From assembly GCF_029581275.1 (NCBI RefSeq), contig NZ_CP120742.1:4402501-4466500 (forward strand): a DNA stretch of 64,000 nucleotides. Direction: 5' to 3'. This stretch comes from Micromonospora sp. WMMD1155 (GTDB taxonomy: Bacteria > Actinomycetota > Actinomycetes > Mycobacteriales > Micromonosporaceae). A model generated the notes under the pieces. That model did not search any database. It saw only the letters and a program-made list of their open reading frames with translations, and was not told where the DNA came from. Positions 16,545 through 25,119 of the stretch are shown piece after piece (the first letter of the stretch is position 1; each line of letters begins with the position of its first letter). A program made the translations under genes and the position numbers.

Positions 16545-18173
16545 TCACCGGGGCAGGTAGATCCGCCAGCCGTCGATCGTGACCAGGTCGAGGCTGCCCG
16601 CGCGTTGCCGTACGTCCAGCGTGGCCGCCAGCGGCGAGCCGGTCGGTGCGACCCAGGCCGGTGCCACCGCGGCGTCCACCTCCCGCCGGTAGGCCGGGTA
16701 GCGGTCGAAACCGGGGCGCAGCGCGTCGTCGACGACAGCGCACACCACCTGCTCCGCGCTGGCGAAAGTGAGCCGGTTGCAGGTCCAGTAGTCGGCGCGC
16801 ACCTCCCGTACGCCGAGTCCGCGCAGGGTGCTGACCAACTCGGCGTGCCGGGCCTCGGCCGCCCGGGTCGCCGACGCGGTCTGCGCCGCCCGCCAGGTGG
16901 CGTGTGCGGCGGTGCCCAGGGTGGCGGCGAGCAGTGCCACCGCGACCGGCCGGGCCAGTGTCCGTCCGACGCCGCGCGGGCCGGACGCCGCCGGAGGTCG
17001 GTGCCGGGCCACCGTCCACACCGGCCAGAGCAGCGCCGGCACGGAGATGAGCAGGCAGGACAGGTACCGGGAACTCTCCACCGGGGTGAGCCCGGCGGAA
17101 CTGCTCACCGTGTACGCGCCGAGCGTCGCCACCGCGGCCAGCACGAGCGCCAGCGAGGTCGCCGCCGCCACCCGGTGCGGCAGGACCATGGTGGCCGCCG
17201 GTGGGGTCGGCGGGCGGCGTAGGGCCCGCCAGGCGGTGACGCCGCCGACGGCCAGCAGCAGCGGCAGGGCGAACGCCCACCAGAGTTGCCAGGTGGCGCA
17301 CCGCCCGGGGTCGCAGAAACCCATGCCCAGCGGCGGGCCGAGCAGCAGGCCGCCGTGCAGGCGGTCCGCCCAGCCCGCGGTGGTGTCGGCGCCGCTGGCG
17401 GCGAGCACCGCGTGCAGCGGGTTCCGTCCGTTCAGCAGGCTGTGCAGCAGCAGCGGAGCCGCACCCAGCAGGGCCGCCGCCCCGAGCAGCGTCCCGGCCG
17501 CACCCCGCAGCTCCTGCCGGCGGAACCCGACGAGCACCGCCCCGGTCGCCACCACGTACGGCAGCACGAGTGGGTCGACCCAGAGCATCAGGCCGGCCAG
17601 GAATCCCCAGGCCGCCCAGCGGGCCGGTCGCCTCCCGGGTCGGCCGGCGGCCAGGTCCACGGCGAGTACGGCCAGCGCCACCCCGGCCGCGTTCATCTCG
17701 GGGTACCCGCCACCGGCGATGAGCTGGTTCTTGACGATCCGGTCGGAGCCGAGCGCCAGCAGTGCCACCACCAGCAGCCCGAACCACCGGTCCCCGGTCA
17801 GTCGCAGCGTCAACCGCCAGGCCAGCAGCAGGAACACCACGTACAGCAGCAGCGTGGGCAGTCGCAGACCGAACAGCGACGGCCCACCGGCCACCGCGAA
17901 CACCGGCGCGGCCAGGTACGCCTCCAGCGTGCCCATGTACTGCTGCCCGTAGAACCAGACCGGGAAGCCCTCGCCCCGGGCGATGTGCAGCGCGGCCAGC
18001 CCCATGGTGGCCTCGTCGCTGTTCGTCGGAGGTGTCGCGTGGGCCAGCAGCCAGAGCCGGTGACCGACCCCGGCGAGCACCGCCGCCGCGGTGAGCCAAC
18101 CGGCCGGTCCGAGGCGCGTGGCGGGCCGCGGACGACCAGCGTCGCGCGGCTGCTCGCGTACCCCGGTGGTCAT
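16545..18173 (-). CDS. GT-C type membrane glycosyltransferase (PMT/ArnT-like)
   Basis: A 542-residue integral membrane protein with 10 or more helices. The first extracytoplasmic loop has TPPTNSDEATMGLAALHIA, in which the Asp-Glu pair matches the catalytic acidic motif of protein-mannosyltransferase/ArnT-like GT-C enzymes, then GEGFPVWFYGQQYMGTLEAY. A helix with VVALLALGSDRIVKN follows, and a C-terminal soluble tail includes VREVRADYWTCNRLTF. Substrates are unknown, but donors of this class are lipid-phosphate sugars and the enzyme acts at the membrane outer face. It is downstream of lipA in the same direction but separated by a terminator, so it is probably independently expressed. Confidence 0.82.
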   Translation of the reverse strand: MTTGVREQPRDAGRPRPATRLGPAGWLTAAAVLAGVGHRLWLLAHATPPTNSDEATMGLAALHIARGEGFPVWFYGQQYMGTLEAYLAAPVFAVAGGPSLFGLRLPTLLLYVVFLLLAWRLTLRLTGDRWFGLLVVALLALGSDRIVKNQLIAGGGYPEMNAAGVALAVLAVDLAAGRPGRRPARWAAWGFLAGLMLWVDPLVLPYVVATGAVLVGFRRQELRGAAGTLLGAAALLGAAPLLLHSLLNGRNPLHAVLAASGADTTAGWADRLHGGLLLGPPLGMGFCDPGRCATWQLWWAFALPLLLAVGGVTAWRALRRPPTPPAATMVLPHRVAAATSLALVLAAVATLGAYTVSSSAGLTPVESSRYLSCLLISVPALLWPVWTVARHRPPAASGPRGVGRTLARPVAVALLAATLGTAAHATWRAAQTASATRAAEARHAELVSTLRGLGVREVRADYWTCNRLTFASAEQVVCAVVDDALRPGFDRYPAYRREVDAAVAPAWVAPTGSPLAATLDVRQRAGSLDLVTIDGWRIYLPR

Positions 18174-18193
18174 CGCACGATCATGACACCCGG

Positions 18194-18216
18194 GCGCCGC
18201 ACGGTCCGTGCGGCGC
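18194..18216 (-). terminator. Hairpin terminator of lipA
   Basis: Perfect 10-bp arms gcgccgcacg / cgtgcggcgc (18194-18203 and 18207-18216) with a 3-nt loop, 11 bp beyond the lipA stop on the minus strand. Confidence 0.75.
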
Positions 18217-18226
18217 TGCCGGTGGG

Positions 18227-19222
18227 TCAGCCGGCGGTGACGACCGACGCGGCGGCGCGGGCGTCGATGGCCTGCTGGTAGAGCCGACCGGCCCGGTACG
18301 ACGAGCGCACCAGCGGCCCGCTCATCACCCCGGCGAAGCCGATCTCCTCGGCCTCCTCGCGCAGCTCGACGAACTCCTCCGGCTTGACCCAGCGGGTCAC
18401 CGGGTGGTGCCGGGGGGAGGGGCGCAGGTACTGGGTGATGGTGATCAGCTCACAGCCGGCGTCGTGCAGGTCGCGCAGCGCCTGCGAGACCTCGGCCCGC
18501 TCCTCGCCCATGCCCAGGATGAGGTTGCTCTTGGTGACCAGGCCGTCGGCCCGGGCCTGCCGGATCACGTCCAACGAACGGTCGTAGCGGAAGGCCGGGC
18601 GGATGCGCTTGAAGATGCGCGGCACGGTCTCCACGTTGTGGGCCAGCACCTCCGGCCGGGAACCGAAGACCTCGGCCAGCTGCTCGGGAACGGCGTTGAA
18701 GTCCGGGATCAGCAGCTCGACGCCGCAGCCGGGCTGGAGGGCGTGGATCTGCCGGACGGTCTCGGCGTACAGCCAGGCGCCGCCGTCGGGCAGGTCGTCG
18801 CGGGCGACACCGGTGATCGTCGCGTACCGCAGCCCCATCGAGACCACCGACTCGGCCACGCGGCGGGGTTCGTCGGCGTCGAACTCGGCCGGCTTGCCGG
18901 TGTCGATCTGGCAGAAGTCACAGCGTCGGGTGCACTGGTCACCACCGATGAGGAAGGTGGCTTCCCGGTCTTCCCAGCACTCGTAGATGTTGGGGCAGCC
19001 GGCCTCCTGGCAGACGGTGTGCAGCCCTTCGCGCGAGACGAGCCCGCGCAGCTGGGTGTACTCCGGCCCCATCTTGGCCTTGACCTTGATCCATGGCGGT
19101 TTGCGCTCGATCGGCGTCTCGGCGTTGCGCGCCTCGATCCGCAGCAGACGCCGCCCCTCGGGGGCCGCCGTTGCGGTACGCGCTGCCTGGCCGGTCGTCG
19201 GCGCGGAGTGCTCGATCGTCAC
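18227..19222 (-). CDS. lipA: Lipoyl synthase LipA
   Basis: A 331-residue radical-SAM enzyme that inserts two sulfurs into octanoyl groups on lipoyl domains. Both [4Fe-4S] sites are visible: the auxiliary cluster C71-x4-C76-x5-C82 ([12 protein letters not shown]) and the radical-SAM C97-x3-C101-x2-C104 (CTRRCDFC). The C-terminal family region has [14 protein letters not shown] with the Arg-Ser-Ser-Tyr motif. It acts after LipB (20970) on lipoyl domains such as those in SucB at 32009 and glycine cleavage H protein. The two lip genes are split by the T-box-controlled AspRS gene, which runs the opposite way. Confidence 0.97.
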   Translation of the reverse strand: MTIEHSAPTTGQAARTATAAPEGRRLLRIEARNAETPIERKPPWIKVKAKMGPEYTQLRGLVSREGLHTVCQEAGCPNIYECWEDREATFLIGGDQCTRRCDFCQIDTGKPAEFDADEPRRVAESVVSMGLRYATITGVARDDLPDGGAWLYAETVRQIHALQPGCGVELLIPDFNAVPEQLAEVFGSRPEVLAHNVETVPRIFKRIRPAFRYDRSLDVIRQARADGLVTKSNLILGMGEERAEVSQALRDLHDAGCELITITQYLRPSPRHHPVTRWVKPEEFVELREEAEEIGFAGVMSGPLVRSSYRAGRLYQQAIDARAAASVVTAG

Positions 19223-19354
19223 GAAAACGAGCCTACGCCGGACGGCGGGTGTCTATGTGCGTCGGGCGACCGGCGTCACGCCCCAGATGTTGTGACGCCG
19301 GACACCGGCATGTCGAAAATGGGCGTCACACGAGAGGGTTTCGGGTGCTACGGT

Positions 19355-19605
19355 CGGCGCCAACAGCGACGACGGAGCCGAGTAGCGCGCCGACCCGCCA
19401 GTCCAGAGAGCCGCCGGTGCTGAGAGGCGGTCTGGCGCCGGTGCGCGAAGACCCTCCCGAGCTGCGGGCAGAACGGCGAACGCCTAGTAGAGCCCGCCCG
19501 GCTGGCCCCGGTCACCAGGCGACGAACGAGGCCCCCGCTACGGCGGGGGTGAAGGTGTGGTGGCACCGCGAGGATCCCGCTCGCCCACACCTCCCTGGGG
19601 CTGAC
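19355..19605 (+). ncRNA. T-box riboswitch (Asp specifier) upstream of aspartyl-tRNA synthetase
   Basis: All hallmark T-box parts occur in order. The Stem I specifier loop has AGTA at 19381-19384 facing GAA at 19447-19449, framed by helices gcgcgcc (19385-19391)/ggtgcgc (19440-19446) and ggag/ctcc. GAA is followed directly by GAC (19450-19452), an Asp codon. The distal Stem I contains CAGAGAG (19404-19410) and the loop GGTGCTGAGA between ccgcc/ggcgg (19411-19430). Stem III is cccccgc/gcggggg (19532-19549). The antiterminator domain has aggtgtgg (19553-19560) pairing with ccacacct (19585-19592) around the T-box TGGCACCGCG (19561-19570). UGGC pairs with GCCA, the 3' end of a tRNA with discriminator G73, as in tRNA-Asp. 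The leader should therefore sense uncharged tRNA-Asp and raise expression of the downstream synthetase. Outer boundaries are approximate. Confidence 0.92.
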
Positions 19606-19614
19606 GCGACGCTT

Positions 19615-19632
19615 CGCCGCCCCCGGGCGGCG
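19615..19632 (+). terminator. GC hairpin between T-box and AspRS start (possible terminator or spacer)
   Basis: Perfect 7-bp stem cgccgcc/ggcggcg with loop cccg, without a following U-tract, 30 bp before the AspRS start. It could be the termination stem of the T-box expression platform; alternatively the platform may act by masking the gaggag ribosome-binding site. Confidence 0.4.
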
Positions 19633-19661
19633 GCGCGTGGCGATCGACCGAGGAGTCCGCC

Positions 19662-20948
19662 ATGCAACGAACCCTGTCCCACCACCTGCCCGCCCGGATC
19701 GGCGAGACCGTGCGCGTCGCCGGCTGGGTGCACCGCCGTCGACTGCTCAAGTCGGTGGCCTTCCTGATCGTGCGCGACGCCACCGGCCTGGCCCAGGTGG
19801 TCGTCACCGACCCGGCCGTCCGCGCCGACCTGGAGAAACTCACCGAGGAGACGGTCGTCGAGGTCACCGCCAAGGTCACCGCGAACGACACGGCGCCCGC
19901 CGGGGTCGAGCTGACCGACCCGACGGTACGTCCACTCGGGCCGCCCGCCGTGCCGCCACCGTTCGACCTGTACCGGCCGGCGCTCACCGCGAGCCTGCCC
20001 ACCCAGTTGGACAACGCGCCCACCGCGCTGCGACACCCCACCCGGTCGTCCGCGTTGCGGATCTCGGCGGCGGCGGTGGCCGGGTTCCGGGCCGCCCTCG
20101 ACGCCCAGCGGTTCGTGGAGATCCACACCCCGAAGATCGTCGGCTCCTCCACCGAGAGCGGGGCGAACGTCTTCGCGCTGGACTGGTTCGGCGCGCCCGC
20201 GTACCTGGCCCAGTCACCGCAGTTCTACAAGCAACTGATGGTCGGTGTCTTCGAACGGGTCTACGAGGTGGGGCCGGTCTTCCGGGCCGAGCCGCACGAC
20301 ACCGTCCGGCACCTCGCGCAGTACACCTCGCTCGACGCGGAGCTGGGTTTCGTCGCCGACCACTCCGACGTGATGCGGGTGCTGCGCGACACGGTGGCCG
20401 GGATGCTGGACACGGTGGCTGAACGGGCCGGGGCCGCGCTGACCACGCTCGGCGTCGACGTGCCGGTCGTGCCGGCGGAGATCCCGGCGGTGCACTTCAC
20501 CGAGGCGCTGGCGATCGCCGGTGCGCCCGCCGACGAGCCGGACCTCGCGCCCGCCCACGAGCGGGCGCTGGGCGGGTGGGCCCGCCGCGAACACGGCTCG
20601 GACTTCCTCTTCGTCACCGGCTACCCGATGGCGAAGCGACCGTTCTACACCCACCCCGACCCGGCGCGGCCCGCGTACTCGAACGGTTTCGACCTGCTCT
20701 TCCGTGGCCTGGAACTGGTCACCGGCGGGCAGCGGTTGCACCGGCACGCCGACTACCTGGCGGCGTTGGCGGCCCGGGGCGAGCCGACCGAGCCGTACGC
20801 CGGATATCTGGACGCGTTCCGGCACGGCATGCCACCGCACGGTGGCTTCGCCATCGGCCTGGAACGCTTCGTCGCCCGCCTGGTCGGCGCGGCCAACGTC
20901 CGGGAGGTCACCGCGTTCCCGCGCGACCTGCACCGCCTGACGCCGTAG
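19662..20948 (+). CDS. aspS: Archaeal-type aspartate--tRNA ligase (likely tRNA-Asp/Asn, second-type AspRS)
   Basis: A 428-residue class IIb synthetase. An N-terminal OB-fold anticodon-binding domain spans about 1-100 (VRVAGWVHRRRLLKSVAFLI). The catalytic core has QSPQFYKQLMVGVFERVYEV, motif 2 FRAEPHDTVRHLAQYTSLDA and motif 3 GGFAIGLERFVARLVGAANV. It lacks the large GAD insertion of ordinary bacterial AspRS (about 590 residues), so it belongs to the short archaeal/AspRS2 type, often non-discriminating toward tRNA-Asn. The motif 2 region favours AspRS over AsnRS. Expression is controlled by the upstream T-box with a GAC specifier. The presence of a second, full-length aspS elsewhere is expected but not visible here. 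ATG at 19662 has gaggag upstream. Confidence 0.9.
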   Translation: MQRTLSHHLPARIGETVRVAGWVHRRRLLKSVAFLIVRDATGLAQVVVTDPAVRADLEKLTEETVVEVTAKVTANDTAPAGVELTDPTVRPLGPPAVPPPFDLYRPALTASLPTQLDNAPTALRHPTRSSALRISAAAVAGFRAALDAQRFVEIHTPKIVGSSTESGANVFALDWFGAPAYLAQSPQFYKQLMVGVFERVYEVGPVFRAEPHDTVRHLAQYTSLDAELGFVADHSDVMRVLRDTVAGMLDTVAERAGAALTTLGVDVPVVPAEIPAVHFTEALAIAGAPADEPDLAPAHERALGGWARREHGSDFLFVTGYPMAKRPFYTHPDPARPAYSNGFDLLFRGLELVTGGQRLHRHADYLAALAARGEPTEPYAGYLDAFRHGMPPHGGFAIGLERFVARLVGAANVREVTAFPRDLHRLTP

Positions 20949-20969
20949 GGCCGTGCGCCGGCTGTGCGC

Positions 20970-21611
20970 TCAGATGTCGATCAGGGTGGACAGCCGGCGC
21001 TCGACCACCGGCAGCACGTCGGCGACGGTGATCGGGCGGCCCAGCTCGGCGGTGAGCGAGGTGACGCCCGCGTCCCGGATGCCGCACGGCACGATCCGGT
21101 CGAAGTACGTCAGGTCGCAGTCACAGTTGATCGAGAAGCCGTGCAGGGTGACGCCCCGGGCCACCCGGATGCCGATGGCCGCCACCTTGCGGGCCGGCCC
21201 CCGGTCGTCAGCGGGCACCCAGACCCCACTGCGCCCCTCGACCCGGCCGGCGGTCAGCCCGAACTCCGCGCACACGTCGATGAGCAGCTCTTCGGTCCGG
21301 CGCACGTAGGCGACCACGTCCACCGGGTCCGGCAGGCGCAGGATCGGGTAACCGACGAGCTGCCCCGGCCCGTGCCAGGTGATCTTGCCGCCGCGGTCCA
21401 CGTCGACGACCGGAGTGCCGTCCACGGGCCGGTCCCACGGTTCGGTGCGCTTGCCCGCCGTGTAGACGCTCGGGTGCTCCAGCAGCAGCACCGTGTCGCC
21501 GCGCTCGCCCGCCACCACCGACTCGTGCAGGCTCCGCTGCTCGTCCCAGGCGGCCTGGTAGTCGAGCAGACCGGCACGGACGGCCGTCAGGCCGGGGGTC
21601 GTCGTTGTCAC
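20970..21611 (-). CDS. lipB: Lipoyl(octanoyl) transferase LipB
   Basis: A 213-residue BPL/LplA-fold enzyme that moves octanoate from acyl carrier protein to lipoyl domains, giving the LipA substrate. Signature motifs are [24 protein letters not shown], the catalytic Lys in RKVAAIGI (K142) and the acyl-carrying Cys in DRIVPCGI (C176). The GTG at 21611 is chosen because the family begins near [13 protein letters not shown] and aggctgg precedes it; an ATG at 21644 would add 11 residues. It faces the AspRS gene, converging with only 21 bp between the two stop codons and no clear terminator. Confidence 0.95.
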   Translation of the reverse strand: MTTTTPGLTAVRAGLLDYQAAWDEQRSLHESVVAGERGDTVLLLEHPSVYTAGKRTEPWDRPVDGTPVVDVDRGGKITWHGPGQLVGYPILRLPDPVDVVAYVRRTEELLIDVCAEFGLTAGRVEGRSGVWVPADDRGPARKVAAIGIRVARGVTLHGFSINCDCDLTYFDRIVPCGIRDAGVTSLTAELGRPITVADVLPVVERRLSTLIDI

Positions 21612-21708
21612 GGCAACCAGCCTAGTCCCGTCCGGGGCGATCATCCCTGGTGAGCCGCCTCACCAGGGCCACGTCATGTCGGTCGCGCTGCCACTCGGCG
21701 GCGCGTCG

Positions 21709-23010
21709 TCACGCCGGAGCGGGGCCCGTCGCAGCGCGACGGCGGCGGGTCCGGCGGACGACGAGAGCGATCACGAGCAGCATCGGCGCGGCCACTGCCA
21801 GGTAGACCCAGAGCGGGGCGGCGAACGGTGACGGTCGGGGCTCCGGCCCACCGAACGCGGCCCGGGTCAGAAGGTCGCCCGGCACCATCAGGTCGGTCGA
21901 CCCGACCGGCGTGGTCACCAGCACCTCGCGACCGCCCTCGGGCGACAGCGCGGCGAGAGTGGCCTGCCGGTCCGTGTCCGCCTCCGTCCTGGTGACATAC
22001 CGCAGGAGCGGGTCGTCGCCGCGCCAGCCGACGAGCCCGCTGACCGAGGTGCCGGCCGGTAGGGCCCGGCCGACCGCCTGACCGGTGGCCGTGTCCAGGA
22101 ACTCGATCCGCCAGCTGCGCGCCGCCAGCTGCTCGGCCGTGCACCTGGGCCCGGCGCAGCCGTCGAAGGCGAGCAGCGCGAGCCGCCGGCCGTCCGGATG
22201 CCAGGCGGCGGGGCCGGCCAGTATCCGCCGGTCGCCCAGGTCGACCTGCCAGCGAGGACCGCCAGCGGTCGGGTCCAGGACCACGAGTCGCTGGCGTTCG
22301 GCGAGCCGAGCGGGCACGTCGGGCGGGCCGGTGACCGCCACCAGGTCGCCATCGGGTGACCAGGCCGCCCCGTCGTGGGCGGCGAAGGTGCCGGCCGCGA
22401 CCACCTGCTCGCTGCCCCCGCGCGGATCGACGACGAGCAGGTCGTCGGGCTTCTCCGGGTCGTTGAGCTGCTGATTGTCCGGCCCGTAGCTGATGACGTG
22501 GTCGTCGTTGCTGCGGGTGCCGAGCACGCGTCGCCCATCCGGTGACCAGGCGAACGGGTGCAGCCCGGGTTTCACTGTGCGGCGCTGCTGACCGGTGGTG
22601 AGGTCCAGCAACTCGCCGGACTGTGGCCGCAGGTAGTGGCGCCCGTCGGGGGAGAGCAGCCCGTGCCCCTCCGCCATGCCGATCGGGATGAGCCGGTAGG
22701 CGCCGTCCCGGTCGACCAGCACGCCGGTCGACTCGAAATAGCGGGTGCGGTCGGTGAAGAACACCAGCGCGGCCGGACCGGCCGGGCGTTGCCCCACGGT
22801 GGCCTGCCACAGCCACGGATCGCGCACCCGGCTCGGCAGCACCCCGGCCGTGCGGTCGGTGACAGTGCCTCCGTCGGCCGTGCCGTCGGTGACGGCGCCG
22901 CCCACGACCGTGGCGATGCTGTCAGCGGCCGTGGCCGTTGGAGCGCTGAGCGCGACGAGGACCAGCGCGACGGCGCCCACGACCGCGCGTCGCCATCGCC
23001 CACCGGTCAT
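21709..23010 (-). CDS. Secreted, membrane-anchored beta-propeller (WD40-like/TolB-like) protein
   Basis: About 433 residues. An N-terminal signal peptide (RRAVVGAVALVLVALSAPTA, cleavage near TATAA-D) is followed by repeated propeller blades recognised by Ser-Pro-Asp-Gly motifs (LLSPDGRHYL, AWSPDGRRVL, AWSPDGDLVA, AWHPDGRRLA). A C-terminal transmembrane helix (PLWVYLAVAAPMLLVIALVV) and a basic stop-transfer tail complete it, so the propeller is predicted outside the cell. The start is set at the third in-frame ATG because gggg lies 8 nt before it; starts up to 23019 are possible. Ligand and role are unknown. Such proteins commonly act in envelope-associated protein interactions. Confidence 0.78.
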   Translation of the reverse strand: MTGGRWRRAVVGAVALVLVALSAPTATAADSIATVVGGAVTDGTADGGTVTDRTAGVLPSRVRDPWLWQATVGQRPAGPAALVFFTDRTRYFESTGVLVDRDGAYRLIPIGMAEGHGLLSPDGRHYLRPQSGELLDLTTGQQRRTVKPGLHPFAWSPDGRRVLGTRSNDDHVISYGPDNQQLNDPEKPDDLLVVDPRGGSEQVVAAGTFAAHDGAAWSPDGDLVAVTGPPDVPARLAERQRLVVLDPTAGGPRWQVDLGDRRILAGPAAWHPDGRRLALLAFDGCAGPRCTAEQLAARSWRIEFLDTATGQAVGRALPAGTSVSGLVGWRGDDPLLRYVTRTEADTDRQATLAALSPEGGREVLVTTPVGSTDLMVPGDLLTRAAFGGPEPRPSPFAAPLWVYLAVAAPMLLVIALVVRRTRRRRAATGPAPA

Positions 23011-23075
23011 TCGCATCACCCCATTAGACGCGATCCCGACCGGTTACGATGCCCCGGTCGATAGCGTGGCGCGGT

Positions 23076-24908
23076 CTACCGGTCGGCGGGCGGGATGCGC
23101 CAGAGCCAGACGTCGTCGACCCGTTGCGGTTCGCCGAACAGGGCGACGCCGGTACGCCGTAGCGCCTCCTCGTCGACCTCGAACTTCGCGCCGTGCACCT
23201 CGTCGGCGAGCACCACCGTCTCGATCCGCCAGTGCCGTAGGTCCGACTGGACCGCCTGGATGGTCCCGTCGGTGATGATCGGCACCAGGCCGGTGCGACC
23301 GGCCTGGTCCATCAGGGCGCTCAGGGTGCGCGGGACCGGACCGATCCGGCCACGCCCGTCCGGCCCTCCGGGGCCGAGGAAGAAACCGCCGGGGATCGCG
23401 AACTCGCCCTGCCGGTGCGACAACGCGTACGCCTGCCAGCGCTGGCCGTCCGGGTAGATGTCCACGGTCAGCGGCACCGGGGTCAGCACCCCGTCCGGTG
23501 AGACGTACTCCCGCCAGGTGCCGGACGTGATGAACCGCGGGATCGGTTCCCGCTCGTCGGTCAGCAGCGGGGTGGGCAGCAACGGCACCAGGGCCGCCGC
23601 GAACCCGATCACCCAGGCCAGCTCCGTGGGGCGGTACCGGGGTGGTGCGGTGCGCAGCTGGTCGACGGCGTACGCCAGCACCAGCCCGATCACCGGCGCG
23701 ACGATCAGGGCCAGCCGGGCGGGCAGCGCGGCGTTCACCACGGGAAGCTGACCGAGCACGTCGAACGGCATGGGCAGGTCGGTGCGACGCCCGTCGACCT
23801 TGGCGACCGGGCCGAAGGAGAGCACCGAGAAGATCAGCGCCAGGGCGCCCAGCGCCCAGAGGGTGGCCCGGCGGTTCGCGTCGGCCCGTCGCCAGAGCGC
23901 GACGAAGCAGATCACGGTGAGGATCAGCAGCGGGATGCCGAAGAAGGAGTTCTCCTCCGTCGGGTTCGGCGCGAGCGAGGTGCCGAGCCCCGCCTCACCG
24001 GCCAGCGAGCGGCGCGGGAAGGCGGCGAACGCCGCGATGTCCTCGGAATGGATCACGGGGTCGAAACCGGTGCCGTGGAACCGTTGCGGCCCGGCGAAGT
24101 GCAACCACAGCGGGTACGACAGCAGCACACCGGCGACCACGGCGGTCACCCCGAGCCCGCGCAGGAAGTCGGGCAGCACGGCGCGTGCCTCGGCGCGGTT
24201 GGCCGGGTGCAGCGCCCAGACGGCGACGAACACCCCGAGCGCCAGCGCGGTGAAGAAGAGCCCTTCGGCGGCGATTGAGAAGGCCACCGCGACCAGCACG
24301 CCGAGGATCACCCCGTCGCGCAGCCAGTGCCCCGCCCGGCGCAGCGCGAACAGCCGCCAGACCAGCAGCGGCACCAGCCAACCGGCGGTCCAGTTCAGGT
24401 GGGCGTTGGCGTGCGACACCATGCCGGGGGAGTAGGCGATGAACAGGGCACCGATCCCGGCGGCCAGCCGGCTGCGGACCAGGTGCCGGGAGAGGAACCA
24501 GTACCAGGCCAGCGCGGTGGCGAACAGGTTCAGGGTGAGGATCACCAGGAACGTCGCCGGCGGCCCGATGAGGAACGTGAGCGGGGCGAACACCACCGCG
24601 TACACCGTGATCGAGGTGTTGACCGCGAGGTTCACGCCGTCCGGGACGTTGATCAGGTAGGTGAAGAGCGGGTTGTCGCCGTGGGTGACCGCGTGCCCGC
24701 CGAAGGCCAGCAGCCACTCGAAGAGAGCCTGGTCGCTGGAGTTGGCGGTGATCGTGCGGGTGTTCGGGTCCCGCCACAGCCCGCTCGTCACCCAGACGGC
24801 GAGCGCGAGCGCCACCAGCGCGACGATCAGGTCGGCCCGGCGGTCCCGGACGACACGTGGCGGTGACGCTGGTGCGGGCCCGGTGGCCAGCGACGGGGAG
24901 GACGGCAC
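23076..24908 (-). CDS. Polytopic membrane glycosyltransferase-like protein
   Basis: A 610-residue protein with about 11-12 hydrophobic helices in residues 25-440 and a soluble C-terminal domain of 150-170 residues. The first long extracytoplasmic loop contains NSSDQALFEWLLAFGGHAV and NVPDGVNLAVNT, with acidic residues where GT-C enzymes bind their lipid-linked donor. An Asn-rich LNWTAGWLVPLLVW segment follows. I recognise the architecture of actinobacterial GT-C-like membrane proteins but not a specific activity. The start is GTG at 24908. It points away from the PHB depolymerase gene across a 211-bp divergent intergenic region. Confidence 0.72.
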   Translation of the reverse strand: MPSSPSLATGPAPASPPRVVRDRRADLIVALVALALAVWVTSGLWRDPNTRTITANSSDQALFEWLLAFGGHAVTHGDNPLFTYLINVPDGVNLAVNTSITVYAVVFAPLTFLIGPPATFLVILTLNLFATALAWYWFLSRHLVRSRLAAGIGALFIAYSPGMVSHANAHLNWTAGWLVPLLVWRLFALRRAGHWLRDGVILGVLVAVAFSIAAEGLFFTALALGVFVAVWALHPANRAEARAVLPDFLRGLGVTAVVAGVLLSYPLWLHFAGPQRFHGTGFDPVIHSEDIAAFAAFPRRSLAGEAGLGTSLAPNPTEENSFFGIPLLILTVICFVALWRRADANRRATLWALGALALIFSVLSFGPVAKVDGRRTDLPMPFDVLGQLPVVNAALPARLALIVAPVIGLVLAYAVDQLRTAPPRYRPTELAWVIGFAAALVPLLPTPLLTDEREPIPRFITSGTWREYVSPDGVLTPVPLTVDIYPDGQRWQAYALSHRQGEFAIPGGFFLGPGGPDGRGRIGPVPRTLSALMDQAGRTGLVPIITDGTIQAVQSDLRHWRIETVVLADEVHGAKFEVDEEALRRTGVALFGEPQRVDDVWLWRIPPADR

Positions 24909-25038
24909 GCAGCGGACGTTACCAACCGGACCTGGACACGCCGGTCAGACCGGCGGTTGTGGTGGCTTCCCCTTCGGCGGCGGCGGTCGCTGGTTCGGCG
25001 TACACAGCGGTCGCCGTAAATGTGTGAGTGTGCCCCAT

Positions 25039-25076
25039 GTCATAACGGCGACACATCGTCGTAACGTCTCGGCAAT
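25039..25076 (+). promoter_or_regulatory. Weak GlnR-like 11-nt-spaced array upstream of PHB depolymerase
   Basis: The 5-mers gtcat (25039), gacac (25050), gtaac (25061) and gcaat (25072) lie exactly 11 nt apart, 44 bp before the start codon. Only the third box is a perfect consensus half-site, so this may be chance. Confidence 0.25.
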
Positions 25077-25119
25077 TCGACAGTGACCCAGTTCACAGTC
25101 CGCCCCTCAGGAGGCTGCC

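Larger units (their letters stand above)
19223..19661 (+). other. 439-bp intergenic region holding the AspRS T-box leader
   Basis: Divergent region between lipA and the AspRS gene. The first 110 bp should contain both promoters; tacggt at 19349-19354 is a plausible -10 for the leader. The rest is the T-box RNA described separately, followed by a GC hairpin and the ribosome-binding site gaggag. Confidence 0.7.
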
